A DNA stretch of 64,000 nucleotides from Thamnidium elegans (Eukaryota > Mucoromycota > Mucoromycetes > Mucorales > Mucoraceae). Location: positions 186,001 through 250,000 of the forward strand of contig JAIXMG010000010.1 of assembly GCA_025201345.1 (NCBI GenBank), in the 5' to 3' direction. This document shows, piece by piece, positions 1-11,908 of the stretch (within the stretch, counting starts at the first letter, position 1; every line of letters starts with the position of its first letter). The notes beneath the pieces are model-generated. The model was not told where the DNA came from. It worked only from the letters and a program-made list of their open reading frames with translations, and made no database searches. The position numbers and the translations under genes are program-made.

Positions 1-260
1 TATATAGTCTTGCCAGTATTTGGTACTTGAGAACACATTTTTATTTTTAAAAAGAAAAGAAAAGGAACAGACAAATTATTTTTCTCTCACACACACTTTT
101 TTTTTTTTATAAAAAAGAAAAAACTTGTTATATCAATATAATACTTATTTAGGACGATAGTTTTATATGCTTTTATTTATTGTAACATATTCAAGTAGCC
201 ATAACATTTTACTAGAATGCTAAAAAAAAAAAAAAAAAAAAAAAAAAAGTATACTTTTTT
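1..260. other. Spacer at left edge
   Basis: No gene is visible. The stretch is AT-rich, with a T-run near 99-110 and an A-run at about 222-248 just downstream of the RBR ligase stop codon. It probably holds that gene's 3' UTR. Confidence 0.5.
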
Positions 261-1403
261 TTAAGCAATAGTTGGTTTACTTGCAAACATAGATTTACGA
301 ACAGAAGCTAACTCCGTTTCGGTAAAATTGTTACATTGGCGAGCACATACGTTATGTTGAAGCATTTGACCACCGCAGCGATAACAGCTATATACATTGT
401 AAGATTTATTAATATTTTGTTATATACGCCCTTTTTTTAAGCTATAAAGTAAAACATACAAACTAATTCCACAACGACATCGAATATCCAAACATCCACC
501 CTATAGTCTCATATGATTAATCAGAGTTAAAATATAAAATAACAAGTATTTTATTTTACCATTCTTTCCACAAACTGAAGGCATTTGGGACAACGAGACC
601 ACATCTTTTTTTGAGCATGAATTAATGTTCTCTCTAAAGCTTCTTCATCCGATACAATTTTAATAACACCTATTATATATATATTTTTTTTTAGAAAAAA
701 AAAATACACTAAAAATGCTTATAAAAAGTATTAAATGTATATATATTTACCTGGGTGCCATTTTTCTTGACAAGCCATGCAGAATCCGCGATGACACTCG
801 TAACATTCGGTAAAAGTGCACTGTTTAATATCCTTGATGTTCGCATCAAAGATAGCCTTACAGTTTTCCTTAGGACAACGGACCTAGCGAAGTTATATCA
901 GTTTTTTATTTTAAAAAGAATAAATCATTTATATATATATATATATATACCTTGTTTTCAATAAGTGTTTTAGTAAGTGCAGCTCTCCACCATTCATCCG
1001 CTTCTTGATTAGAGAGAATAGAACTAAGAAATTTACTTGTAATAAATTTCTTTTGACAATTTTGAGCAGGACATTCGATAGATTCATAACTCTTATTATA
1101 ACGATCATCTTTCAAAGAGTTCATAAAATAAGAACGAGTACATCCAATACATGCTTGATGGTCACAAGACCCAGTGTTTCGAGAAAAATAAGTACCAGAA
1201 GTTATTTGGTCCATGCAAATAACACATTGATAATATACAACAGGAGCTAGAGTTTCCTTTTCAAAAACTGGAATGTCTTTTTTTGCTTTACTGTTAGAGG
1301 TTTTTTGTTTAAAGAGATTACCAAAAATAAGCGATCCCAAAGATACATTGCTCTTTTCTATTAAAGAATGTGCTTTTTTCTTTTCAAGATATAAAGAACT
1401 CAT
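261..1403 (-). CDS. RBR-type (RING-IBR-RING) E3 ubiquitin ligase
   Basis: Five exons give a 287-residue protein: 951-1403, 751-883, 560-669, 460-500 and 261-387, all with GT-AG introns and closing phases. RING1 starts around residue 58 with the C-V-I-C pair and continues through CDHQACIGC. The IBR domain lies in exon 2 (CPKENC, CYECHRGFC). RING2 is in exons 3-5 (CPKC, then GGCLDIRCRCG, then FCYRCGG). In the family RING1 binds the E2 and a RING2 cysteine, here the Cys of GGC, carries ubiquitin as a thioester before transfer. The usual GGCNH reads GGCLD here. The protein is short for the family, with no extra domain to indicate the substrate. The start is the first ATG of the open exon, preceded by an AT-rich leader. 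Family call firm; target unknown. Confidence 0.9.
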
Positions 1404-3455
1404 TTTAATTTTTTGGAAAGAAAAAGATGATCCCTTTTTTTTCTGTTACAAAAAGTCTTCAAATTTATATACAAGGCTCCTTTTGTTTTTTCTCACAATA
1501 ATATAGAATACAGATATAAATATAAAAAAAATAAATAGAATATTGTTGTATCACAATATCATTAAACTACACACCCGGACAAAAAAAGACAAGTTAGAAT
1601 TTGTTTTCTCAAAATCAGATATTCTAAACTTACAGTGTAAACGTCAACTAGTTTTTTTAGTACTAGGACTTACGGCATGCGTAATTGAACCCCCCTAATA
1701 GTTTTTTAAAGTTGATAATAACATGAATGTATTTGTTATATCACATCATACAGATCAAACAATATCAACGCCCACTCCAGAAACAGCTTCAATAGATAAA
1801 TTCCATTTGAGAGTGATAAAAATAAATGTAAATGGTGAGCTTTCTACAGAGCTTCAAGCTGCATAAAGTGTATATTTAGATATCGTACATGTAATATAAA
1901 CCATGTACACGTAGTATGACGAGATTACAGTGTAAATAATAATCAAAAATACTATATTAATAATTATTTATCATTATTTTACCTTTGTGATAAATAAGAA
2001 TAAACAACATTCTTGCATAGCCATATTAAACCGCATCAGTAAAAACCTGTAAACCTTTAAACCTCTTCCGAAAAGAGAAACCGTGTACGAGACGGCAATG
2101 TAGAGAAATAAGGGTTCGCATAACCTCTTCCAGCTATAATTCCGTATCTAGCCTTAAAAACACACACTAAGACGGAAATCACTCGAAGACTTATCAACAA
2201 CCAAGCCTTAGTTTAAGTACACCATAATATAATCCAACTTCAGTAACAGATGCATAACAGTAGAAAGTAACCATTTGATACAGAATCACCACACATAAAT
2301 AGCTATCGGTATAATAAAAGAGGTCGTCATACGATCTACTACGTATGTATTAATGTAAAGACCATCAGTTAAAATATAATACGTTATATATTCTTACCAT
2401 GTAGAATTATAAATAATAACGCATAAAGAGAAAAAAAGGGAGCAACTTTTTTTTTTCAATTTATTTATATTAACATTATTGTTGTCAGTTTCATCATATC
2501 AGACCCAGAAGGTGCTTAGCAGGAATATCGTATGCAGTATCTAGTTTTGTCCAAAATTTTGACATTATCCACGATAAAAATAAAGGCCCTTTGAGGCTCA
2601 TAATATATATAAGCAATTCTATTTTGCAAGGGTTTGCGAAGTAAAATTTGAATTTCAATCTTTTTCCATTAAATCCTTAAATTGGCAGTGGAACGACTGT
2701 ATATGAAAACTATCCTTTTTATATATGAAATTGATACTTTCCTTGCTTGATATAGAGACGTACTTTGTTAATTAAAGATATGAGAAAGAAAAAAGTTTTT
2801 CTTTGTGTATTTTTGTTTGATATATTTATAGCCAAAGAAGTTTTAGTAATTGGTTTCAATATGATTTGAATTAGAAGGTTTAAAGATGTTTAGTACTATA
2901 AAAAATGCAACAGGTATTTAAGGTATATGTTTTTAATACGCTGGCAAACAGGAGGTGTAGCTAAATTCAATAGATTTCATAGTTTTATGCTCACTTATAC
3001 CAAGTATATCCAAATCCCTGACAGTAACAATAGAGGGTGCATGTCCAATACAGTCGTTGATTAACAAATGAAGTGGATTGTACATACATTATATAAAATC
3101 AATTCTCTCTTTACTTGACAAGTCAAGTTTTGCCATATATTAAAATACATTTTGCGCTGGACCGTTAGCAAAACTACTTGGAATTAGCACGGTAGTTATA
3201 TATTTTACTTTAAGATGGAGGTATAGACTCATTAATAAAAAAACTTATACGTTATTCACTAAAATGTAGCGTTTTTGTCAGTTACTCCTTGGTAAGTTTT
3301 ATTTCTTAGTTTTATTCGTAAGTGAATCATGTTAAATCCAAACACTTATAAAGATTATTCTTCTATACAACAAGTAAGTGTAGCCTAAGATTTTATCTGT
3401 ATAACCTCCTTAACTACATTTTCTTTCTTTATCGTAGTGTATATACTATAATACT
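1404..3455. other. Long spacer with weak coding remnants
   Basis: About 2 kb upstream of the RBR ligase has no convincing gene. It holds a 47-codon ORF at 1723-1866 and two minus-strand stretches (about 2505-2620 and 2933-3180) that read like decayed protein fragments but match no family I recognise. Confidence 0.4.
1723..1866 (+). CDS. Possible 47-residue small ORF, unrecognised
   Basis: An ATG-to-TAA frame of 48 codons sits in the spacer upstream of the RBR ligase. The predicted peptide is polar and Thr/Ser-rich, with no signal peptide, membrane segment or known motif. ORFs this long arise by chance, so it is listed only because the frame is clean. Confidence 0.15.
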   Translation: MNVFVISHHTDQTISTPTPETASIDKFHLRVIKINVNGELSTELQAA

Positions 3456-3674
3456 ATGAAGCTTCCACAAAATTCACGTTCCGCAAAACTAAGATTTACT
3501 TTTATTGTTATTTATAATACATTATGCATATTGTCTACTGGTTTTTTTCTTTTGAAGATTACACTGTATTTAGGATATCTACTTGGGCATAATACACACT
3601 CTGAGAAAAGCGTAATAGCCTTGTCCCGAAAAAACTATTTCGCGAATGAATCAATACAAATGATTGTGATTTAA
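3456..3674 (+). CDS. Possible 72-residue single-pass membrane peptide
   Basis: An ATG-started ORF of 72 codons with a hydrophobic stretch at about residues 13-44 (FTFIVIYNTLCIL, then FFLLKITLYLGYLL) and a polar tail. It lies 111 bp before the FMP32-like gene on the same strand. No family is recognised and no splice sites extend it. It could be a real small membrane protein, a remnant, or a chance frame in AT-rich DNA, where hydrophobic codons are common. Confidence 0.22.
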   Translation: MKLPQNSRSAKLRFTFIVIYNTLCILSTGFFLLKITLYLGYLLGHNTHSEKSVIALSRKNYFANESIQMIVI

Positions 3675-3785
3675 AACAAGACGTATCACAATGCGGAACC
3701 TGAATCATCCTTTTTTTTTTTTTTTTTTTTTTTAAACAAGTAGAGAATACCCCACGTTTCTTTACCGCCTCTACTTGTATATTAA

Positions 3786-4488
3786 ATGACTTACTTACTT
3801 TCTCGCCATCTATCTACTCGTGCCATCTATAACCCTGCCTTTTACCAAAGACAATTTACGTTTCATACCAGTACTACACGTCAACAAAGCTATTTCGATA
3901 CTTTCAAGTTTGTGGAAAGGTTAGAAAAGGAGGGATTTACAATCCAACAAAGTGAAGTCATTATGGTTTCGTTACAGAAAGTCATTACAGAAAGTATGCG
4001 AGACCTAACAAAAATGATGGTTTCAAAAGCAGAAAGAGAAAAGGTAGCCAAAAACAAAAAACAAAAAAAGTATCGAGTTTTGCTAACGTAAAAAAAAAAA
4101 AAAAAAGGCTATTTATGCATATAAAGTCGATTTTGCAAAATTAAAATCGGAAGTAACATTAATAGAGAGAAACGACTTTACAATTATGAAGGCAGAAAAT
4201 GATCGTTTAGAAGGAGAACTTGCGAAATTAAAGCAAAGATTAAGAGAGGAAATTACAAGAACACAAGCTAATGTTCGACTCGATTTGAACCTAGAAAAAG
4301 GTCGCGTCAGGGACGAAGCAAGCGCGCAGGAAATAAAAATTAAAGAAACCGATACAAGGATTGAAAGTGAGATATCAGGTTTAAGAACTCAAATGGAAGC
4401 TGTTAAATTTCAAATTATGCAATACATGATTGGTACAATGACTGGTGCTGGTGCTTTGTTTTTAGCATATTTAAGAATGTTTAAATGA
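3786..4488 (+). CDS. FMP32/MCUR1-like (DUF1640, CCDC90) mitochondrial inner-membrane protein
   Basis: Two exons, 3786-4043 and 4108-4488, encode 212 residues; the intron is GT-AG with an A-rich 3' end and phases close. The first 35 or so residues are rich in Arg, Ser and Thr (LLSRHLSTRA) like a mitochondrial presequence. The core begins FVERLEKEGFTIQQSE and continues as a long coiled coil. A hydrophobic segment near the C terminus (MIGTMTGAGALFLAYLRMF) is the membrane anchor. This order is typical of DUF1640 proteins: yeast Fmp32 is linked to cytochrome oxidase assembly or proline use, animal MCUR1/CCDC90B to the calcium uniporter or proline metabolism. Which role applies cannot be read here. 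The gene converges on RBX1, with 72 bp between the stop codons. Confidence 0.88.
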
Positions 4489-4560
4489 AATAAAGCGAGA
4501 ATTTATATTTTTTTTAAAAAAAAAAAAAAAAAAAATGTATTACAAGTAATGTGGTATAGT

Positions 4561-5180
<620 letters not shown>

Positions 5181-5400
5181 CTTTCTTTATTTGTATATTA
5201 AAAAAAGAAGAAAGAAAAAAAAAATATTACGAAAAAAGAAGTTTGCGCGTCTTACTATGAAAGAACAACCGCCATGTCATCATTTATTTAGATACCGACG
5301 ACGAAAAAAAAATGATTTTGGTTCTTAACAGAGCCATTCCAATGTCTTTTTTGATAGTTGATCACGATATTTCTTTTTTTTCTTTTTTTTTTAATACAAT

Positions 5401-5577
5401 ATGGAGTCCATTTTATGTTTAGATACAAACAATTGCTTTGTTACTGAATTTTACCCAAGATCATTTCTATATGAACAAGTGGATAGGCGGGTATCGGAAT
5501 CGGTATCTTTAATGGAAACTATACAAGAAGAAGAAGAAGAAGAGCTAACAGCACAACAAGGACAAGAAACTATATAG
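5401..5577 (+). CDS. Possible 58-residue acidic small protein
   Basis: A clean ATG-to-TAG ORF of 59 codons, divergent from RBX1 (220 bp between start codons) and converging on the neurochondrin-like gene. The peptide opens MESILCLDTNNCF, carries Arg/Ser/Val residues mid-way and ends in a run of six glutamates followed by Gln-rich residues. A T-rich tract precedes the ATG, as at several proven genes here. No family is recognised. The GAA repeat makes the acidic run easy to evolve, so a chance frame is possible. Confidence 0.35.
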   Translation: MESILCLDTNNCFVTEFYPRSFLYEQVDRRVSESVSLMETIQEEEEEELTAQQGQETI

Positions 5578-5644
5578 AAATTGTATATACACATATATAT
5601 ATATTTTTAATAATTAAATAATTTTTTTTAAAAAAAAGAAAAGC

Positions 5645-7225
5645 TTATTGTATTTCAAATCCTTCTTCAGCCATCCAAATTGATACAATTCTTATACAAG
5701 CTTGAGCAATCATATCATCATCTAAATCTTCAGGTTTATCTGTTGTTCCTTGCATGAATTTTAATAATTCCATAACGACATCCATCATATCCGATAATGT
5801 TGTACGAATCTTTAACAACATTTCTGGATCCATACCAGACTCTTTGTCTTGTGTGTAATTTGTGGCCAAATATTCCATTGCTGCTTCAAGTATTTCAAAA
5901 TAAACGGGTACCATAGTTTCCTGTCGAAGATTCTTGGCAACGTTAATAATCTTTTTATCTTCATTATGTTCACGGATAACGCGATCATTAATATCATCAA
6001 TCATAATCTTTGCTTCTATTGCTACTAAGTGAATTAACAATGCTGGGAAATTAGCGATAGCAAACAATTGATTGGTTGGATGATTTGCATTATCTGAAGA
6101 TGCTTTTTCCTTCTTTCGTTTAGTGGATTTCGTATCTTGCAATGATTTAAACAACCAATCATTACCAAAGTAACGTAACAAGCATGCAGTTAATAAGATG
6201 GCTCTGTCTCTCTGCGAATCATCTATTTAAATTTAATATGCTTTTTTTTTTTTTTTACTTGTTGCGCCATATATTTTACTTACGTAATTTACTGCTTAAT
6301 ATTTGTCTTAATCCTCCCAACAAGTTATCTAACCATTGATCTAATTTCTTTTCTGAATCAACCTTGAATTGTTTTATAATCTAATACATCTTTTCGTCAA
6401 TATATATATATATATATATATATCACTTGTGCTATTTACGCATCACTTTACCTCTGCTGGAACATCGGGTAAAACACTAGATAAAATATTCAATGCTTCA
6501 AACTTCAACATTTTTTGATCATTATTCAAAGTATTGGAAAGAATAGAAATCAATGTAGATAATGAATATTTCAAACTGGAAAATAAACTAGGAATCTTGT
6601 TTTCATGCAATAATTGACACGATCTAGCATAAACTGTTGTAATTAATTGAGTACATAAAGTTCTATCCTTTTCTTTATCTGTTTCTAAAAGAACAGAAAA
6701 TATATTCTTGAGTACATCAGGATCCAACATCTTGACAAGTCCTTCCTTTTTGACGACTATACACATTAATATATTCAACACTTCTCTAGTCTTATCGGTT
6801 TCATCATTTGCTGTCAATAATCGAGAAAGACCTGGGATACGTTCAACCATAGCGGGCTCTGAGGCTAAATTTTCATAATGAGCAAAGCAACCCAAAATAT
6901 TTACTGCAATCTCTTTCAACATGGGATCAGGTACTTCTGCATCAATTTCATGATCTAAAATAATGATGTATTTAGAAATTTATATATAACCAAAATTGTT
7001 TTTGGGTGTATTATATTTACTGGTACGAAGTAATCTTTCGATAAACTTGAAGTTCATTCCTTTAAAAACACGTTCAATATTGGCGATATTATCTTGTTCC
7101 AATAACTTTGGTAAAATAAGCATGCCAACAAACTTTGATTCATCGGAAGCTGAAGGTACAATCATAGAAAGACATCGGTCAATTTCGGCTGAGCGATCTC
7201 TCGTTGAACTCGTAACATTTTCCAT
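5645..7225 (-). CDS. Neurochondrin-like protein
   Basis: Four exons (7021-7225, 6452-6954, 6284-6380, 5645-6222) encode 460 residues with GT-AG introns and closed phases. The start MENVTSSTRD follows a T/A tract; an upstream in-frame ATG at 7330 would add an F-rich extension and is less likely. The N terminus matches the neurochondrin family: a helical repeat with CLSMIVPSASDESKFVGML, then LPKLLEQDNI and GMNFKFIERLL. The rest is helical armadillo-like repeat with no enzyme motif. Animal neurochondrin is a cytosolic scaffold that affects CaMKII signalling and neurite growth; fungal roles are poorly known. The protein is shorter than animal neurochondrin (about 730 residues). Family call good, function open. 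Confidence 0.8.
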
Positions 7226-7418
7226 ATTAAATGTAGCTGTCAAGAAGTTTTTTTTTTTATGAGAAAAAAAAAAAGGGAGATAAATCCGCAATAAGAAGTG
7301 GTCACTAGGAAAAAAAAATAGGGTTTCCAAATTGAATACTTAACACAAAAAGGCCACATAGCATTAAGAGAAAGGACTATATAATAGGGCACTACTTATA
7401 TTATTGAAAGATATGTAT

Positions 7419-7452
<34 letters not shown>

Positions 7453-7954
7453 TAAACAAGGTAAGTACAAAGAAAAGAATAGGTTTGTAAAAAGACCACA
7501 AGATGATTTAAAAAGCATGTTTACATGGGCATTTTATTATAGCAGTTAATGATTTGAAGTTCAGAACGTCTAGAAGGCCATAAAGGTCACTAATAAGGTC
7601 TTGATTACACACATAAGCAACTCTACTTGACATGTTTTCTTTTGTCATCATTCGATGGGGCTCGTCTCAGGAGTGAGTAAGGCGGCAAGAACATCAATCT
7701 GTATCCAAGAGAAGTTCGTTCGTATTACTTTTTTTACTGGTCTTTACATCTTGAAGTCTTGATTCAGCTGAAAACTAATACTCTAGTGCTCACGCATTGT
7801 AAATGGGGAGTTTTTACATATTTTATAATTTTGTTAGCAAATAATTATGTCCTTTTATCTATTGTCTAAAGGTATTACCCTCAAATATTAAAAAAAAAAA
7901 ATGCTTGAAAATAATATCGGTTGTGCGATTTCCCTCAAAGTTACGCAGGGATAA

Positions 7955-8285
7955 GAATATGCCACGCCACAGGAACAGAGGGCATCGAGTCCAAAAACCG
8001 AACATCGAAACTGTTTGACTTTTCCAGTCCTTTATCAAACAATAACGCCTTCACGTCTATATTTTCATGGTCCAGTGAAGCAACATCTTTTAAAAATAAG
8101 ATCAAATTTCATCTGATAGAGAAGCAAGATCTGTTTTGAGACATTCAACTGCAAAAGCAAAATAATTCGTCACACCAAGGACAGGCATTGAGTCTCACAT
8201 AGCAGAGCGGATTAAGATAAAGCGTTTGCGTGCCGTCCTTTCGTCAAACAACAGAACCTTTCGTCGTCTTTTTATCGATCGAGTC
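7955..8285. repeat. Diverged direct repeat, two units about 207 bp apart
   Basis: Two segments share an ordered set of short matches. GGCATCGAGTC near 7980 pairs with GGCATTGAGTC near 8187, and GTCCTTTATCAAACAA near 8024 pairs with GTCCTTTCGTCAAACAA near 8236. The CCACGCCACAGGAACAG and TCACACCAAGGACAG segments just upstream also align. The spacing is similar, so this is an old tandem or segmental duplication. No coding frame spans both. Confidence 0.5.
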
Positions 8286-8825
8286 GGTGTAGACTTTCTC
8301 TTTTCGTTCTCCTTTTTTCGGCAGTTACGGTATAATTTTTTTTTTTTCAAAAGAGGGCACATAGATATAAACCCCCCTTTATTAACGCTCTTAATTAAAA
8401 AAAGAAAGGCCAATATGTATGTATATCTTTTTAATAATACTCAATTTGAAAGCATTATTTACCCCTGGTTATTTTTAAACTCAAATCAAAAGGTATATTT
8501 ATGTTTTGGGATCAAATAGTGAGACGAGATCCTTTTTTTTGAATTAAATAATGGGCTAATTTTGTATTTTAGAACAAATCGAGCAATTTTTACTTGTGTT
8601 TTCGTATCAGTAATTCGTAAATAATACGCAATCGCCTTTTTTTTTGACAGATACAAATACTCCTACTATTTACATATCCCTTATTCACAATTGTTTCTTT
8701 AAAAGTATATGATGCAAAATAAGATAAAAGTTCCTTACTGATGGACGGAAAAAAGGAAATAACATAAATAATACCAGCCTTATTTGTTGTAGTACATACG
8801 AATATTCTTTCATAACCAAATCAAA

Positions 8826-8987
8826 ATGGGGGGTTTGACAGCAGAAAACAGAAGAAGCAGAACTCTTCGCCCTTTAAATGAGCACATGTACCGAGATCTG
8901 CAAAATATAAAGGATTTGATTGGCTGCACACGAGGACACAAAGCGAAAGCAGATTCCACACCATCTACCCCCCAAGTTTACGAATAA
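8826..8987 (+). CDS. Possible 53-residue basic small ORF
   Basis: A clean ATG-to-TAA frame of 54 codons, higher in GC than its surroundings. The peptide is basic and Arg/Lys-rich at the N terminus (NRRSRTLRPLNEHMYRDL), with a C-terminal segment rich in Ser, Thr and Pro. No family is recognised and no neighbouring gene explains it. It may be a small protein, an exon of an unseen gene, or chance. Confidence 0.25.
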   Translation: MGGLTAENRRSRTLRPLNEHMYRDLQNIKDLIGCTRGHKAKADSTPSTPQVYE

Positions 8988-9401
8988 AAGAGATACTGTA
9001 TTACATCTGATAGTATTGTTAATATGGCACTACTCTATAATTATAAGAATCCAATAAACTATTTACGTATTTCACTTCAGATTGACTTTTATAATTTGTA
9101 ACAAGATAAACTATAAACAACACTGTTCTTTGAAGGAAGCCTTTTTTTTTTTAATTATACTCTCTTTTATCAACTTTTAACGCTGCTTAAATTAACTTCG
9201 GTCGACTTTTCCCTTTTTTCATCTTTACTTGACATTTCATGCAAGTACATATTCAGCCTACACTACTGACGCGTACGTAATATTTACTCTGAACCCAAGT
9301 GAACTGTTTTTTTTCCTGTTTGGCCGTATATCAAGAATTCTCATTTACTTTATATGCAATCTTATTCCATATTATTATTTTAAAGATTTCAAGTATACGT
9401 G

Positions 9402-11262
9402 ATGTTGGATTCTGGAATAACAACAATGACAAAACTTGCTAGAAAAACTGAAGAGAATGTCTTGAAGACTGTGATTGCTTCTGGTAAATTAAGAAAACAA
9501 TGCTTATTTTAAATTTTAAATTAACATGTATTTAACTTAGCTTGTAGAATTTATGAAAAGCTTAAAGACCTCCATATCTCCAACAAAAGGGTATCATCGG
9601 CTGATGTGGATGTCTCTATCGCTACTTATGCCAACTCCAATTGCCTGGAAATTAAATATAACAAAGCCTTTGAAGACACGCTACTTCACCAATCTGCATG
9701 GCTCCTTAAAAGGGTCAAAAGAACTGTTCCTCATCCTCTAAAATTTTACTCTGTGGTAAAAACATTGTTTAATGAATGTGCAAATTGATACGATCCTCGC
9801 AAGAATATACCCTTGTTCGACGCGTTGTGCAAAAAAAAAAAAAAAAAATGTAAAGCTGTCCTGAAGGAAATTGAAGCAGGACATGTGTCAGATCCTGCTG
9901 GGATGCCTTTGTACCGACAAATTAAAACTGATAAGGACGGCCTTCCAATTCATAGATGTCTTCAAGGTACTTCCAGTGTTGAGGTTGGTATATATTATTA
10001 ATTTAGCTTAATTTTTTTTATAACTTTATCTATTATTAGGGAGGGGTCCACCAAAATATTATCAGAAAGTTTGTATTTTTTAATAGCTCTCCCGAGTTAG
10101 CAAATTATGCTCTTGCAGAGTATAGTTTGCGACATAACACTGAAGTTAGTAATAATATAGTCGAAATATGATATTGGAATAATAATATTAAAAATAAAAT
10201 ATTAGGTTGGAAGTAAAAATGAGTATGGTGTTCCTCATGTTGGTCATTACGGTCCTTGGCTTACGCAGCGCCTCAATAAGCTCAAAATGAAGCTTGGGCA
10301 CTCTTTCCGAGGTACCTACCACGACTCTGAAGGAAATGCATTATTCTACAAAGATGGGGAAGAAACATTTGGTGTTTGCCAAATCCCTTTACAATTGGCA
10401 AATAATTACAGAATGGAGCCATATAATGATACACCTACCACCAATAACAGCACATGTCATTACTCTTCTGCTAACATTGAACAGTTATGCACCTTACCTT
10501 GTGTAAAGGTTAAAATAAACAGAATGTTCAGCCTATCAGTACCTCGCTATATTACAAAATATTCTTTTTGCTGTTGTTCCTATTCATACCGCTGAAGAAA
10601 GAAGGTTCTTTAAAACTCTACTGGATAGTAATCCACGGTTTGGTGCTGGCACCAAACCTAATAGGGATGAACTCTGTGTAGTTTGGTCTGGCTATTGCAA
10701 CGATAGCAGCAACAGCATCGATAATATATTCTACAAGGCTCCGTACCATCTTCGTTCATATTATTCTAGTTATATTGATTCCAGAATGGAGCAGGTATTC
10801 ATTCAAGTTTCAAATGCTAGCTCTATGTCCGTTGTAGAAAGTGCCAACCGTACATCTAACCGCCCGGAAGTTCGACATGTTGAACCTACAAACTTGCTCT
10901 TTTTTTTCGGATAGCTACCGTGATAACCTCTTGTCATCTCTATCCGATAATGCTTCGCCATTAGTAGAACATGTTATCTAATCACCTTCTCTCCTCCCTT
11001 TTCCCTTAATTCGCCCAATTCGTTCTATAAGACCTCATCAACAACGAATTGTATCTCCTTCTCCTCCTCCTACTGCAAATACTTCTCCTACCAACAATGT
11101 AAATAGTCCAACCATTTCAGATACCTTGGAGCCAAAAACAAAACAAAACAAAACAAAATAAGAGCATGTACCCGATGTGTTGCTACATCGTGCAGTTGCG
11201 ACCCTAGCGCTTGCCCAGGTCGCCAGTATCCTACCAGATGTCACTTTATATCGACTTATTAG
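9402..11262 (+). pseudogene. Decayed transposon-derived gene of an unclassified fungal repeat family
   Basis: Fragments in one orientation form a single large protein broken by stops and shifts. In order: an N-terminal piece (9402-9483); a longer piece ending NECAN at an in-frame TGA near 9786; a stretch inflated by a poly-A run at 9832-9848 that resumes as CKAVLKEIEAGHVSDPAG; the conserved core RCLQGTSSVE then GGVHQNIIRKF and RHNTEVG; a region with AVVPIHTAEERRFF and FYKAPYHLRSYY; and a Cys-rich tail (ACTRCVATSCSCD) ending at 11262. I recall the GT-x-S-x-EGGVHQ core from repeated fungal transposon-type proteins but cannot name the class. GC content exceeds that of the flanks, which suits a later insertion. 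No terminal repeats were identified. Confidence 0.6.
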
Positions 11263-11908
11263 AGAATTGTTGTTTTTCTTAGCTAATATGTTTTTTTTCT
11301 ATATCTTTTGTCATTATTCTTTATACATAATAATAATTTTTTATTTCTAACAATGTCTTCCATTTCAACGTTTTTTATTAGGTATTATACCTTTTACTAT
11401 ACTTTTTATTTTCAAACGATATATTGATATGAATATTAAATTCTTATACTAAATCTTAATCTAATAATAAAACATGAAGGTAATGTAAATAGAGTTTTTG
11501 TTTGCGGCACAGGGCTAAACTTTTCAAGCTTACCTTTTTTTTCTCCGAGAGGTAAAAAAGTGCGTATTAGGATTTAAAAATCCGCTAGCATTTTTTTTTT
11601 TTTCGTAAAAATATATAAACAGAATAATTTTGGAATTAGGAACGTGACCTTGAAACGACCCAATCAGAAGCACACGTGTGAGAGCATGTCTTTACCTATT
11701 GGAGATATACAGTTATGAAGGACAAAGAGATATTTATCCCATGTTTTGACTTTCTAAATCTTTATTGGTAATATGGTGATGCTCCCCCCCTTTTTTTTTT
11801 GTATTATATAAAACTTCTCACATTTTTTTTTTTTTTTTATCTCTCTCTTTTTTTTTTTTTTTTTTTTTTTTATATATATCTCTTTATCATATATAAGCAT
11901 ATATATAA
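11263..11908. promoter_or_regulatory. Promoter region of the bHLH gene
   Basis: About 650 bp between the transposon remnant and the bHLH start codon. It contains a CCAAT box (near 11660), a palindromic E-box CACACGTGTG at 11671-11680, inverted CCAAT (ATTGG) near 11698 and 11764, a TATATAAAA element at about 11805-11813, and T-tracts filling most of 11823-11870 just before the ATG. CACGTG is the site expected for a class-B bHLH such as the gene downstream, so autoregulation is possible but untested. Confidence 0.55.

Larger units (their letters stand above)
7226..9401. other. Spacer with a diverged direct repeat and one small ORF
   Basis: About 2.2 kb between the neurochondrin-like gene and a decayed transposon-type gene. 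It holds a long T-run (about 7421-7450), a two-copy diverged direct repeat around 7955-8285 and a 53-codon ORF at 8826-8987. No other gene is supported. Confidence 0.5.

Noticed and set aside
7921..8139. A 72-codon ORF starting at TTG in the diverged repeat
   Set aside because: It has no ATG, matches no family, and the sequence is better described as a non-coding diverged direct repeat.
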